This document shows, piece after piece, positions 21,307 through 33,283 of a stretch of 64,000 nt of DNA. The notes below the pieces were generated by a model. That model searched no databases. It was given only the letters and a program-made list of their open reading frames with translations, and had not been told where the DNA came from. Position 1 is the stretch's first letter. Each line of letters starts with the position of its first letter. The position numbers were made by a program, and so were the translations under genes. The stretch spans positions 434,001-498,000 of the forward strand of contig JAJNNX010000032.1 in the NCBI GenBank assembly GCA_023159155.1, read 5' to 3'. Source of the stretch: Ustulina deusta. Taxonomy: Eukaryota; Ascomycota; Sordariomycetes; Xylariales; Xylariaceae.

Positions 21307-23673
21307 TCAAAGGATTGTAACAATCTGTTTCTTTAAGCTAGGTCCAATCTCGGCAAGAATTGCCTTATCTCTAGCCCTTGGACTTTGGAGGTATTGCAGT
21401 TGTTGTGTCATCAATGAAAAACAACCGACCCGCCTCCAGCAGCTAGCCTCATTTTCCACGCTCTCTAGGAGAAGGAAATATGCACGTTTGGTAGCATTCC
21501 AAGAGTATTGCTGTCCCCGCCATCCCTCGAACAACTGTAGAACAGCATATCGTTGTCCGCTATAGCCTCTGTGCTTTTGTGAATACTCGTTCAGGATCCA
21601 CGGGTGCATGTGCAATTCGGCCCGCAGATTGGGATAGATACCCAATGGTTGAGGCGGCGTAGTAGCAACAACGTTATCAGTGCCTATATCTAAGAACGGA
21701 GCGCGAAGCGTGATGCTTCCTCTGTGTACTGCACCGAACGGGTCGGGAGTGGAACTATGAATGGTGACATCTAGGACCTTGGCGAAACGTTTGACAGGAT
21801 CGAATTGACTTTTGGTTCCGAAGGTTACCTTTGAACCAAGCATACTGGCCCAACTCCACGATGGAGCAAGATCGTGCACTGCCGCCGGTGCCATCGGCTT
21901 ACCCCCTAGATGTATTCTAGACTATTAATTTCACATGTCAGTTATTGGACACATGAGGTTTCAACGAGATGCGGCGGAAGTCAAACTTTGATCCGACGAG
22001 AGACATGAAGCAGAAATCCCGTTTACCCAGCTAAGACCTTCTATGATATCCAACTTCCAGAGGCCAGCGAGATAGATGTCACCCGTAGCTCGGTGAAACT
22101 CGCTAGCAAGACCGGATAATGCAGGGAGAGCATCAGTTGATTTGGAAAGATGGCGGGAAGTATAGTTTTGGATGATCTCGATCCAGAAGCCGAAATGCGA
22201 CAGCCCTTCGAGATCCCCTGGATGATCGAACCAGCCTTGGAGGGTGATCGGTCGCCAGGCGATAAAATGATTGAAAGTGAGGGGCTCTCTCGTCACAAGA
22301 GCGGCAGAAAGCGAAGGCGTAGGGAAAAATATGGCAAGAGGGATGTCTAAGTTGCGGAGCAATGTCAGCAATCGCCGTTTCCACAAAGGAAAAGGTCGTC
22401 CACGGAGCTTTTGTATATATCCCTTGCTGCGATACATCTCTGCGGTCTGGATGGTCCGGCCAGCTTCCGAGACACTCCCCTGAGCACACTCGAAGCTGAG
22501 CTGCTGCTGGCCAAACCACAAGGTGCGCGGCGCAAGAAGGGTTTCTTGCAGAGTCCAACCCCTGGTGTTCAGAATACTTTTGCGAAAATTCTCGTCCCAT
22601 AGCTCAGATCCGGAACGGAGGAACACTCTCGCAGTAGTAGCATCATCGGACCTCCAGTCAAGCCAGCACCTAGGACTTGTTGAATCCTGCCGCTGCCGCA
22701 GGATTCCTTCATGGGTGTTGGAGGCACACGCAGCAGCAAGCGTGACAACAGCGCCCTGGTACACGGCACGCATCCTACTTGCCTCTTGCGCCCAATCTTG
22801 ATCAGAGTCCTGGAAGATGCACAATGCGTCAATCCAGATATATCTGATTCCTAAAGCTCTGGTAATGAGGATAGCATCACGCAACGTGGCAGGAAATTGG
22901 GCGATAGGCCGGCCGGCACGCAAAGATTGCTCTGTCCTAGACGTGAGTGTGAAATCTGTCTCGCCTCCCCAGCAGTATGAAAGCGCGGCGAATACGCCTC
23001 GTCGTCCTTCACAGTCAACTAACTTCGGGTCCGCGCTCCTTGTGTCGATAATTCTCGTAGGAAGCTCGGATGATTTGACATTGTGGGAAGAACACGATTT
23101 GTGATTATCGAGACAATTCTCCAGTAACCCAGCAGCGAATTGTAGACATTCCGCTGATCCCGAGTTGTTGTATATAGATCTGGCAAGTAGGTCTGGATGA
23201 TCTGCTGGTTCTTGGCCTAGTCGCATTGATATAGGCTTGCAACATTGAATTGAATACTACTCACCTCTCAATGCACAGACTTCGAAATTAGCCAGAGTAC
23301 GTATTGCTCCACGTTCCCCATCCTGCGTAACAGCAATATGGGGCAGACCATGGAGTGTAGAGTCCCAGGCTGCTGTTCCGATGAATATCTGTCGAGAGTT
23401 GGCGCGTCTACCCAAAGCACCATCCGTACAGTCGTTTGGGGAGTTGTTGCTGACATAAGCTTCCCAAATACAACGGCATAGGTCGCATTTACCGGCTGAA
23501 GATCGAAGCGGAAGAAGACCCGTGTGTTGCTTGAAGAAGTGAGGGATCCCGCGGCGAAGGTTTTGTCCCGACTGTGGCGCTTCAGGATAATCGACGTAGG
23601 ACCTCGGAGATTGCGAATGAGCCTTCAGGAGCAGCTCTCGTACGTTGAAACCAGTGCAGACGGAGCACAACAT
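21307..23673 (-). CDS. HET-domain (heterokaryon incompatibility) protein
   Basis: Three exons on the minus strand: 23673-23265, 23216-22027 and 21921-21307, giving about 737 residues. Intron 1 is 48 nt (GTGAGT...CTAG). Intron 2 is read as GTAAAC...AATAG with branch CTGAC; an alternative donor (GTTGAA near 21972) would also keep frame. The HET signatures are all present in order: LSYCWGG, TLRDAILITRALGIRYIWID, ALCIFQDSDQDWAQEASRM, VYQGAVVTLAAACASN, and RGWTLQETLLAPRTLWFG, then the C-terminal APSWSWASMLG. The N-terminal exon has CDLCRCIWEAY, common in this family. HET proteins trigger cell death on recognition of non-self alleles during hyphal fusion; the specific partner is unknown and no NACHT/WD part is present. 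The gene lies alone in an accessory-looking stretch. Confidence 0.85.
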
Positions 23674-24307
23674 ACTGAGGATCGCGGATCTTTTTGTCGA
23701 TGAATGCTAGGCCATTACGAGGCTGGGGATAAGAAGAAAAATCCAAGCCTAGCTTTGCAGATCAGCTGAGGCATGACAGGACATCTCTCGGCTTGGTCAC
23801 CTTCATCATCTCACGCGACTATTGGAGTGTTTCCCTTGCGAATTCACTCGCGTATGGCCGGGGGTTTTCGGTATGTGGAACGATTAGCAGAAAAGCTAAC
23901 GAAAAGGCTGGAATGAATGGAATGCACTGAAATGATAGTTATGTTCACCGCCATTTTGAAAGTCAGATAAATTAGCAGGTGTACATTAACAGGATGCTCT
24001 TTCGGGCTGTCTGTTGCCTATCTCGGTCGCGACACCGCGCAGTCTTACAGAACATCATAAATTGCTCGGTACAGTTGAAGGTAATATTGTTGTTGTCATT
24101 CTCGTTTATGACAGATTCAACAAGTGTCGATATTTGCAGCTTGCTAAGAGTGAAAGTGCAAGGATATCACTGGTGAAATTATCCCTATATGCGTCAGACG
24201 TATAAAAAAAGACGGGAGCTGGATACTCCTCAGCTTGGGTCTTCTTTGGTTGTGACATTGTCTTTCTTGGAGGTCAGATGTCACCAAGCGTGCTGTAAGG
24301 GTAAGCT

Positions 24308-24361
24308 AAGTACCTAGGTAGGTAGGTAAAAGAATCAACTGACTACCTAGGTAGGTACCTT
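24308..24361. repeat. CCTAGGTAGGTA inverted motif cluster
   Basis: AAGTACCTAGGTAGGTAGGT is followed 23 bases later by TACCTAGGTAGGTACCTTAG; both are largely self-complementary, so the stretch can pair. The same 6-12-mer recurs in most intergenic regions of the window. Confidence 0.7.
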
Positions 24362-24539
24362 AGGCTGGTCCGTTTTTTATTTGGGTTCAAATACCTTCAC
24401 TATAGAAGGAGTTATAAATATATAACAGGTTTTAGAACTAAATATATTGTTAAAAAAATAGTATATTAAAAAATGGGTTATATTCTAGAAAATGACTTTT
24501 ATTTATTTATTTATTTTACTCATGAATTGGGGCGGAAAT

Positions 24540-24609
24540 TGTACTTTGTGTAATGAGGATATTTCGGCCTCGGGAAAAACGCGGACGGGACTTTTTTTGA
24601 GCCACTGTA
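24540..24609 (-). mobile_element. Tc1/mariner-like terminal sequence (solo end)
   Basis: Read on the minus strand from 24609 it begins TACAGTGGCTCAAAAAAAGT and continues CCCGTCCGCGTTTTTCCC. A TA followed by CAGTGG-type ends with A-runs is what Tc1/mariner (Fot/Pot-like) and derived MITE termini look like. No matching second end was found, so this may be a decayed or truncated remnant. Confidence 0.4.
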
Positions 24610-26207
24610 TGTAGCCTATGGATTGAGTGAATGCATTTCCAAGTTGTCTATACCCCACGCACCAGAATTTGCTAGGATACATGCCGGGCGAACCTGCTCA
24701 ATTACCTACATCAATCAAGAGATGGGTAGTATTTTTATAGACCTGTGAAGATCATATTTCATGGATATAGACTTAACCCTCGTAGCTTACTTAACAGGGT
24801 AGCAATTTTGGGTGACGAGATCTGATTGCTTCAAGTGCCATCCGGAAACGCTAAACTCGATTTGTACTACCTCGGTGCTCTTTTCTCGAGCGCTGCTCAG
24901 ATATTGTCTTCGAGATTTTCAGTCCAACCTCTCAGTCTGATATTCGCGGTTCACTCGAAAAAAAATATATCGTACTTTGTGTATTTCACTACAGTGAGTT
25001 GATCTATGTTATGAATCTCTAGATTGATCTTGGTTTCACGCGGATATTCAAGCTGGCCTCCCTGGGTTCATTTGAAGTACCTCTCTCATTGATGCTCACC
25101 TGATGCTCACCTCGGTCAGTTGAGAATGAGTCTCTTTAGTGTGCACGAGCTGTGTTATTCGGCTGGATAACGTAGGTACCTAACGCTTACAGTAGTTATA
25201 TGACCATACCGATAGGTAGCCCGTGGCGTTCAATATTCTTACTCCCCTTCATCTCACCTAACATTATCCTCATCAATCAACCTTATCCTAACAACATACA
25301 TTGCATCGGTGTTGTCTACGCCTCGCTGTGCTCAAAGGCATTATTCGACAGTCAAATAGACATAAACATGGCAAACTTATGTAGTCAATTGCCCCTTTGT
25401 GATATTCTCTTCTTGGAACGGGCGACGAAAAGTCAGCTGTGGCACGTTTTCTTCCGGTCGCTTATTTCCCCTTTTGGTTAATCTCAGCTCCCCTATAGTG
25501 TGCAGTCTGAAGTCGGCGGGGGGGCTGCGAAAAATAAGATCGTGAGATTACAGGGTCCCCGCAAAACCCCCACGGCCACGATTGAAGACGGCTAGGAGCT
25601 CTCGGGGAGCGACCCTAAGCAGCACCTTAGAACGAGCCAAGAAGAGCTCTGGCCGCAAAACTGTCCCAGCGCCAGGTCATACGGACGGACAGAGATGGTG
25701 AACCCTTGCTTTCTCACATTCGACGCTCTCTGACTGGATGCAAATAAGTACCGCCGGAATGCCAATTCACGATCCAAACATTCTGACACTCTGACATCGG
25801 AAGCCCACACGTCCTTCTCTCCTTTCTCTCGTCCTCCTACCTCCTCCTCCTCCCCCCGTTCCCCGACTGCGAGATCTGGACAGTCAACAACAATACAACA
25901 CCGCAAACCTCGCCGTACACCAATCAGCGATACCAATTCACACCGCCAAGAGTCCCGGGCGATCTATCCTCTCCAGAGCTTCGGGTCCACGCCCACTTCT
26001 CCACTTAATGATCTCACAGACACATTTTCTTTGATAACTCCCTGACTCTGAGTAAATCTCTGAAATTTCTGGTAGAAGGGTCTTTTTCCGTTTCCTTTTT
26101 GATAAGATACACTCTTAAACTCGATATTGGATTCCAATCGCACCCGCCAAACTCAATTGATTGATCTCTCTCCAAACAAAACGCCACTCAGTCCACGTGC
26201 CGCAGTC

Positions 26208-27104
26208 ATGTTTCGCTGGTAAGGTTCGCATCTCCCATGATTGATTGTCTTACAATTTTATTCCCCGTCACGAAGGAGGTGGGCTGGAAGTGTTCAGCTA
26301 GCGCACACGAGTCTCAGCCTCGTCCCGTGAGATGAGGCTGGTTCGACGTGAGGATCAGGACATGATCGTAATAAAGAGGTCGAAATGATCCGAGTTTACA
26401 GCACACTCATGCTAAGAGCAATTAATTCACAGGTACCAACGCAGCCTTGCGGCTCGGCCGCTGCTGACGCAGAGTCTGACGACGGCCGTGCTCTTTGCCG
26501 TCGGCGACATCACGGCGCAACAGGCCGTCGAGAAGAAGGGCCTCGAGAAACACGAGTGGGCCCGGACGGGGCGCATGTTCGGCTACGGTGGTGGTAGGTC
26601 CTCTATTCATTCATTTATTCATTCCTTCTTCCATCTCCTCTTGCGCAACACAGAATGACAGACAGGTTGGATCCGGCCTACATCGCCGCCAACACCACAC
26701 CAAGAAGAGAAATCATCATATACATCCTAAAAATAAAAACTAACCCGTATTTTTTCCCAGCCGTCTTCGGCCCTGCCGCGACAACCTGGTTCAAGATCCT
26801 CTCGAAGCGCGTCGTTCTCCGGAACAAGAACGCCGAGATCATGGCCCGCGTGGCCTGCGACCAGCTGCTGTTCGCGCCGACCTTCATCGGCGTGTTCCTC
26901 GGGAGCATGGCCGTGCTCGAGGGCGGTTCGCCCCAGGAGAAGCTCGAGAAGAGCTACCTCCCCGCCCTCACGACCAACTGGATGATCTGGCCCTTTGTGC
27001 AGATGATCAACTTCAAGTTCGTGCCCCTTCAGCATCGCGTCCTTGCCGTCAATGTCGTCTCCATTGGCTGGAATTGCTACTTGAGTATGGTGAACTCGAA
27101 CTGA
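26208..27104 (+). CDS. SYM1: Mpv17/PMP22-family membrane protein, Sym1-like
   Basis: Exons 26208-26218 (only 11 nt), 26433-26593 and 26761-27104 give 171 residues; introns start GTAAGG and GTAGGT, and the second has a CTAAC branch. The protein opens [20 protein letters not shown], then [10 protein letters not shown], and has the family signature [16 protein letters not shown] followed by the conserved [20 protein letters not shown] and IGWNCYLS at the end. Four membrane segments fit. Sym1 is a mitochondrial inner-membrane channel-like protein needed in yeast for growth on ethanol at high temperature. The first exon carries only three and two-thirds codons, so gene finders may miss it. Short for the family by about 10-20 residues but with all signatures. 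Confidence 0.9.
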
Positions 27105-27781
27105 GTGGGCCCTGGGCTTGGCATGATGAGGGTTTGAGCTATGGACACTGAAGCTTCGTAATGGTGTGAGAGCACCGGTAAAAGGGGGAAGGGATAGACG
27201 GCGGAAAAGGCGGTTGCGCGCCAATGGATACATCAGTCGGCATGGTTATTTCTTCCGGGTTTCATGGAATCTCCCGGGACTGATAGATATAGATTGGGGT
27301 TCGGGCTGCATTATTGGGCGTTTCGCAAACGAGCGTGCGGACCTTTTCTGCTCGTCTTCCTGTGTATTTATAGTCACATAATCTTGATCTTTGTTCATCT
27401 TCACTTGAATGGTAACGATTTAGGTACAAGTCTCCTTATCCTCAGCTTGTCGTGAATAAAAGGTATATATATATGTGTGTGTGTGCGTAGGTGTGTGTAT
27501 ATGTGTATGTGTTATGTGTCCTTGTTGTCGAATCAGTCCCGATCCAACAGGTTATACCGTGGAGAGATAGAGTCCCAAGATTTTGCTTCGGGCGCTGATC
27601 TAACTACCTTCCGGGGATATATGATCATATAAGATTAGCATTATCGTAGTCGTAAAATAGTCGTGTCGTCTCAATCGTCACCTTACCCATATTCCATTTT
27701 GAACTCCTGGGACTGTTTTTGGTTTCGTGGCGGGTGGCCTGCCTGCAAAGCAAAACTGCGATACGTGAATGTCTCATGCCA
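27105..27781. other. convergent intergenic region
   Basis: 3' flanks of SYM1 (+) and the PX gene (-). Contains a GT/ATGTGT microsatellite at about 27462-27510; no gene. Confidence 0.6.
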
Positions 27782-28803
27782 TCAAGAGAACAGGAATTCT
27801 TTGAGAACTGGAGAGCCAGAGAACTCCGGGTTTAGCATTATACAGCTATTATTCAAACGTTAGCGGTCAAGGTTTCTAACTTTTGGTTACTCATTGTCAA
27901 CAATCTCGAAAAACGCACGTCAAGAAGTATTGAAGGCCAGCTCTCCTTTTCTCCAAAAATTTAGGCCGGAACTTGGAGATGAAACTTTTTGGTGGGAGTT
28001 CAGGAACGGCTGCTTCGAAGCCAGGGAATGTCCGCATCAGCCGCCACCGAAGATCGTCGAACTCGGAATATCGTTTTCGGATGTACATAAAGCTCCCCTA
28101 TAGAATACCGGAAACGTTAGCCTCGACCATGCGTATGAATAGCTGATTCCATAGAGAAACTACTTACATTGAAATGTTCAACTCGTATGTTCCACACAAC
28201 AAAAGCGCCAATATTTGTTGTGCTGCCGTTGACTGTGACATAGTCGGTCACTTCGACGCTTTTGGCCCAGCATGCGATCCCCCGATCATCGATGCCGCTG
28301 TTCTCATTGTCTCGCAATGTTATGCACAGGCCTGCAGGAATCAACGAATCGGCCGAAGCACTCGAGATGGTCCGCCCATGGCCGGATGGGTGGTCCTGAC
28401 TACCGCGGGCCGTCCAATACGGCGGGGATGTAATGGGCGAAACTATCGATGACTGAGAATGACTGTTCGCACCTGCGCTAGCATTTGCGCTCCCGCTCCC
28501 GATTTCCTCCATATTGGTATCCAGGCGCAATGTTGGCCCATCGCCGCCTTGCGCCGAGCCTGGTAGATTTCCCTCTTCATCAGCTAGGTCTGCATGGGCT
28601 GCTGTGTCGATCGGTTCTCGTGCGAAGCTCGTTGGCGGCGGTAAAGGCAACGAAGGAGATTCAGGATCTGTGTCTGTTTCGGTCGGTGGTGGCGAGGGTG
28701 GCGGCTGTGGCTTTGGCATTGGAGAGTCTTTGCTTGGGCTGTTGCCGTCTACCCGGCCGCCTTTGTAAGTCTCCAAATATTGGTAATCCACGGCTGAAGC
28801 CAT
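27782..28803 (-). CDS. YPT35: PX-domain phosphoinositide-binding protein, Ypt35-like
   Basis: Exons 28803-28168, 28097-27919 and 27845-27782 give 292 residues. Both introns (GTAAGT...ATAG, GTGCGT...AATAG) have CTAAC branch sites. The N-terminal ~150 residues are Pro/Ser-rich and disordered; the PX domain follows from about residue 165 (VEVTDYVTVNG, FVVWNIRVEHFNGSF, MYIRKRYSEFDDLRWRL, the RYSEF being the PI3P-binding motif, then LPPKS and FRPKFLEKRRAGLQYFL). The last exon supplies CIMLNPEFSGSPVLKEFLFS; without splicing the frame stops just after FLTCVF. Yeast Ypt35 binds PI3P on endosomes/vacuoles and recruits Vps13. An out-of-frame ATG lies four bases upstream of the chosen start. Confidence 0.8.
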
Positions 28804-31004
28804 TCATGTCTCTATACGCGAAGGACGAAGCAAGTGTTCTGAGGATACCAGGTTAGCGGTGTTCGCGTTGAGATTATAGGGTCAAAGAATTGGGCACGGC
28901 GCAGGCAGATACGATTAGGATTTCTCGATTTCGAAGTGACTTATATGAATGACAGAGGGTTAGATTTTCCACGAGTTGGATTTAATGGAATAATGGTGTG
29001 CAGTTCTAGTTCTCTCATTGTTGGAATTGGGTTCAAAGACACTTGGAAGGAAGTAGTCTAGGTAGTCTAGTGTAGGAACGACATGCGCTAAACTAGAGCT
29101 TGGGCTTGCGTGGACCTAAGGTACCCCATGTAGCCTGCGACGCAAGACTCCACGTGCCAAGCCCCCAGCTGCGCCCTAGAAAGCCGCGCTACTGCGGGCT
29201 GGGGCAAAATACGTATACATGCCTACCTAAGTCAGTACACACCTATCTAAGTAATTAATATCAGTGGTCAATTTTTAAAGGAAAATATATGCCTATCCAA
29301 GCAAGGCTATCAGGGAGTTACTTAAGGTAAGGACATACTGGATTATACATAAGTATTCAGGAGGGGGAGGAGGGCTCGCTCTCTACCTCGGGAAAGTACT
29401 AGGTACCTTACCAAGCCGAATATGTGTATTGCGGTTGTTGGCGATGATTGAGCTCAGGGAGAATTTCCCCTATCAGATTCGCAGTATAAACTATCCTGTG
29501 AAAATATGTTTTTCAAGACAAAAATTTACGGTTTATGATTCAACAACGTCAATCTCTTTTTCTCAACTTGATAGGTGTCCAGGTGTGTTTCATCGGCCGT
29601 TTACAACTGTATCGGTTACATGATTTCCCCGGGTGAGTGAGTGCCGCTAGCGGAGATCGTTACCGTTTATTCTTTTGTAGTTCGAGTTTCCCGGATCGGC
29701 ATGTCTCACTTTTGGCGTGTTAACGGTGACCTAGCTGCCAGTAAGAACTGTCAGGCTCTTAGTATGGGCGTAATATGAATATGTGTTGTTGCACAAAAAT
29801 CGCAGAACCCTCCAGTGAGTGATCTCTGCCACGACATAGAAAATGTCATGGTACGTATGTAATAGCTACAGACAGGTCAAGCGCCCGTCTTGACTACGCT
29901 GTACTTGTGGTGGTGTGCGGTATGGTACTACAGTTCTGTTCCGTGATAGAAAACACTTCTTGTTTGTTCTAGGCATAGAAAGCTGTTTTGTGGCACAAAC
30001 GTAGCTACTCCTGTCGAGTGTTTCAGATGTGCAAGTAGGACTCGGTTCTTGGCATATACGAAACACAACATGTCACAACGGTAGTCCTTACTTGAGCCAA
30101 TAGCCTCACAAAAGACTAGCAATATCCTAAAGTGGGATACTAGAGCCTCCCATACATATTCGTACATATAGGTATATACTTCCGAATGCAAGTAGTTTAT
30201 TGCATACCAGGATAGGTGGCACAAAGCTAGAAAAACGAATCTCGTGCCAAGGGCAGTAAACAGGTGATGTATATACTATTGTGCTTTGAATCTTCTAATG
30301 GAAGTGAGAGACGGTTTAGTTGCCCTAATTCGCTCAAGGTCCCATGAGCTTCACTATTGTCCACATACATATCCGTGTGCAGCTAGGTAGCGTCGAGATC
30401 GAGGGAATAGGTATCCTAAAACCGATAGTAAACATGGTGGCCCGTACGAGTTATGTGCGCGCTATAAGACTATGCCTGTATAACTATCTACAGCTTACGA
30501 GTCTTGCCATGTTAATACTATCCTCCAGGTTACGAAATAATGGGCCTCCCTTCTCCTCTCTCTTCAAAACGTAGTCTACGCAGTTCTATCGTTGCAGCAA
30601 CTAGAGACCTGCGATTGGCATAGGGAAGCGCTGTATCCCAGTATCGGAATAAACCAAAGAATCCAGGAGTGCCCCAAGTGCCCCAAACATACTCAGGGCT
30701 TCCGTATGCCACAAGTTGAAACATATTTCTTGGCAATCACGCCATCCACAACTCAGGCAGAACACTACCTAGATATGGTGGTATGGTGGAGTCAACACCC
30801 CTTTCGGCGATGACCTCGAAACCATACATGCTAGCTTGTTTTGCCACTAGTAGGCCCCTATTTGTTGATCTCATTGCAAGCTACGGGACGAAAACTTTGA
30901 TAAGGGATATGATATATGCAACTCGCCCTCGGGCTCGATTAACTACCTTTAAACCTTTGAGTCAATGGCATGAAGAAGGGTCCACTGACTGTCAATATCT
31001 TACT
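28804..31004. other. gene-poor intergenic region
   Basis: PX-gene promoter followed by sequence without coding signal; all open frames are short and lack usual starts. Several CTAGGTAG-type motifs near 29030-29120 and 29222-29260. Probably a decayed or accessory stretch continuing into the pseudogene. Confidence 0.55.
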
Positions 31005-31779
31005 AATGGCAGCGAAGTCAATAGCGCGGACTTATGCTATGCTTGGTTGCAATGTCAATCACTCACTGTTTCGAGATACAATGGTGACGGAATGGAACAC
31101 CATAGAGCATATCGCAGGAGCAGCTTAGCTAGCAGTAGCAAGCACAACCCCACGACCGCGTTTCCAAGGAGTAGACTGGGATGAGCTCTGAGGGCCAGAG
31201 TTCGGCGTCGTGACAGATATTGTTGCTGCCTTTGTGCCCGAGCTCACCGAGGCTTTCCCGGACGCAAAAGTCATGACCGTATAGCGGGATTTCGACCCCC
31301 AGTGGGGAAGCTTCACGAGGAAGGTAAGAGAGACTTCGCACGGCTAGATCTACACTACGATTACGGGTTTCGTCGCCTCGAAGGTCCTGGGAATTCGCCT
31401 ACCGCAAGCTATGACGAAGACTCTCTTCGGATTCTTTCGATTTTGGGTCTAGTAAGAATATGAACGAAGCTCGTGGGAGGCCAGTTGATGAGGACTACTT
31501 CCGGGGAATATGAGAACTTGTCCCCCTCGAACACAGGCTCCAGTGAAGGATACAGTTGCCGATGGGCGGAAAGCTCTCTGCGAATCCCTAGGTACCGAGA
31601 TTCGGCAGGGTGTGCCGTCCCTACGAGGTAATGATGGCGCTTCACTCGACAAAGCCGCTGATTCTCGATGCAAGGGGGATTTGGTACTCACCGTGAAGGT
31701 GGTGGGCAAACCCGTCGTTAAAAGAGTGCTTGCTAGGTGTACCTGCGGATGGACAGCGTATCGCTGGCTGCTTAATTGA
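31005..31779 (+). pseudogene. broken P-loop sulfotransferase-like gene (Sulfotransfer_4 type)
   Basis: Pieces of one protein appear in order but in shifting frames. A degenerate P-loop region with TNGSE sits near 31005-31018, then RTYAMLGCNVNHSLF and EWNTIEHIAGAA (about 31040-31125). GVDWDEL is followed by a stop, then GPEFGVVTDIVAAFVPELTE and AFPDAKVMTV, a TAG, RDFDPQWGSFTRKV, GIRLPQAMTKTLFGFF, and finally VADGRKALCESLGTEIRQGV (to about 31620) with a C-terminal tail to 31779. This order matches the fungal Sulfotransfer_4 (PF17784) family, usually ~250 residues. At least three in-frame stops and two frame changes rule out a working product. The TAG in TV*RDF is one C-to-T step from CAG, which is compatible with RIP but not proof. 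Confidence 0.7.
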
Positions 31780-33283
31780 GCCGCGTGTCTTACTCTAATC
31801 GATCGAATTGTGTCTTATACATTAATTTGACTTTATTTCGATCTCTGAGAGGCGCGTCTTCAGGAAATAAAAGGGGCAAAGCCACTTTTATTGTGCATGA
31901 TGAAAGGCTGTCCATTTGCTCGAAAAGCTGACCGCTACTCACACGGTCTCTAGGCAGCTCTAGTTACGAATAATCCATTGAATAAGCCATTGGCTCCGAG
32001 CGAAGAGGCATATGGTACGTATTTTATGTGATCTTCACATCAAAGTAAAATGGGGTAGGATAATTTTCTAAGAACATGACGGTTTGCCTGTTTTGCAACT
32101 TAATGCATTCAAGGGCATTTTGTATTAACTCGGACATATTAGCGAAAGGTGATGGCGTCTGTTTCTTCTGCGGTATGACTTAAAGTCTTCATAGCGGCCA
32201 CAACATAGTATGCCGAGGAGCAAGGTGAGACGCTAGGATGTGAAGTACGTACATGGGCATCTAGAACCCAAGATTATACTCTTGTCTTTTCAGCGTTAAC
32301 TGCCTGTAGACAAGGAAGAAGCTTGGCCGCGAATGTAATGCAACTCGTTGCAGCTAACGCATCTGCGAGATTCTACAACAGTGAGCTTCGTGTACGCATG
32401 ATGTTACCAATCTGGACATAATCAAGCTTGCGCTCACTGCGGATAGAGTTGATGACCCGAACGCTGAGGATCAGTAGTACTTGATATCATTCATGCAAAG
32501 GAATCAACAGAGTACCGATAGGCTCTATATAGGAGACACCGATACCTTAAGTTCTAGAAAAGGGATTACAATTCTACACGTATTACTTTTTACTATAGGT
32601 TACCCCTTCTGTTTCAGTCACCCTTCCATTTGTGAGTCAAGATTATCCATCGTGGCGTGTACCCGGCGAATGGTAGATACATGTCTCACCCCGTCCTATG
32701 CTTCTTGTCGCAACCGTTAAGACATAGAGAGACCGACGGTCCGATTATATGGATGGGACAGCCACCGAAATCACGTTGGCAGCCAGATATATTAATCAAT
32801 AGAGGATGGTTGAGTGGTCAGGAGTCTCAACATATCCTGGCAAGGTCGCGATCGCGCGCTCTTGGCCATTCTAGGGCCGAGGTGACCACCAACCGACCAA
32901 GGGGGAGGCGTGACATTCCGGGACCTAGCGGCGTGGCACCGAAAATATCGCCGACCAGTAATAGAATATCGTGTCTCCAGATAAGTAGAATCGGTGACAT
33001 ATGGTACCCGGTTGGTTTCGGAACAACGTAGCTAATTGTTTCAAGTAGACCTCGTAGCCACCTGCAGAAATAAAGCACGCGCAGACACCGGCCATTGATC
33101 AAATAATAATAATACGTCCTATCTTGCGGGGAAAGTCTGCTGCAAACGTCATTCGACTTATGACCGAAATATGTAGCTGCTCATCGCCAACAAGCGGTCC
33201 GAACAGTCCCATTCGGATAACTACGACGAGATAATTTACGGAGACGAGGAGTGCCGATCGACTAGAGCGTACCGACAGCCACG
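31780..33283. other. intergenic, no gene seen
   Basis: Between the sulfotransferase pseudogene and the rhodopsin-like gene. No frame with a usual start and coding bias; no clear repeat. Confidence 0.55.

Larger units (their letters stand above)
23674..26207. other. gene-poor intergenic region
   Basis: 2.5 kb between HET (-) and Sym1 (+) starts. Contains a TAGGTA inverted motif cluster (24308-24361), an AT-rich stretch (24370-24540) and a Tc1/mariner-like terminus ending at 24607. A minus-strand frame at 25592-25936 has no supporting signal. The last ~600 bp are Sym1 promoter/leader. Confidence 0.55.
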
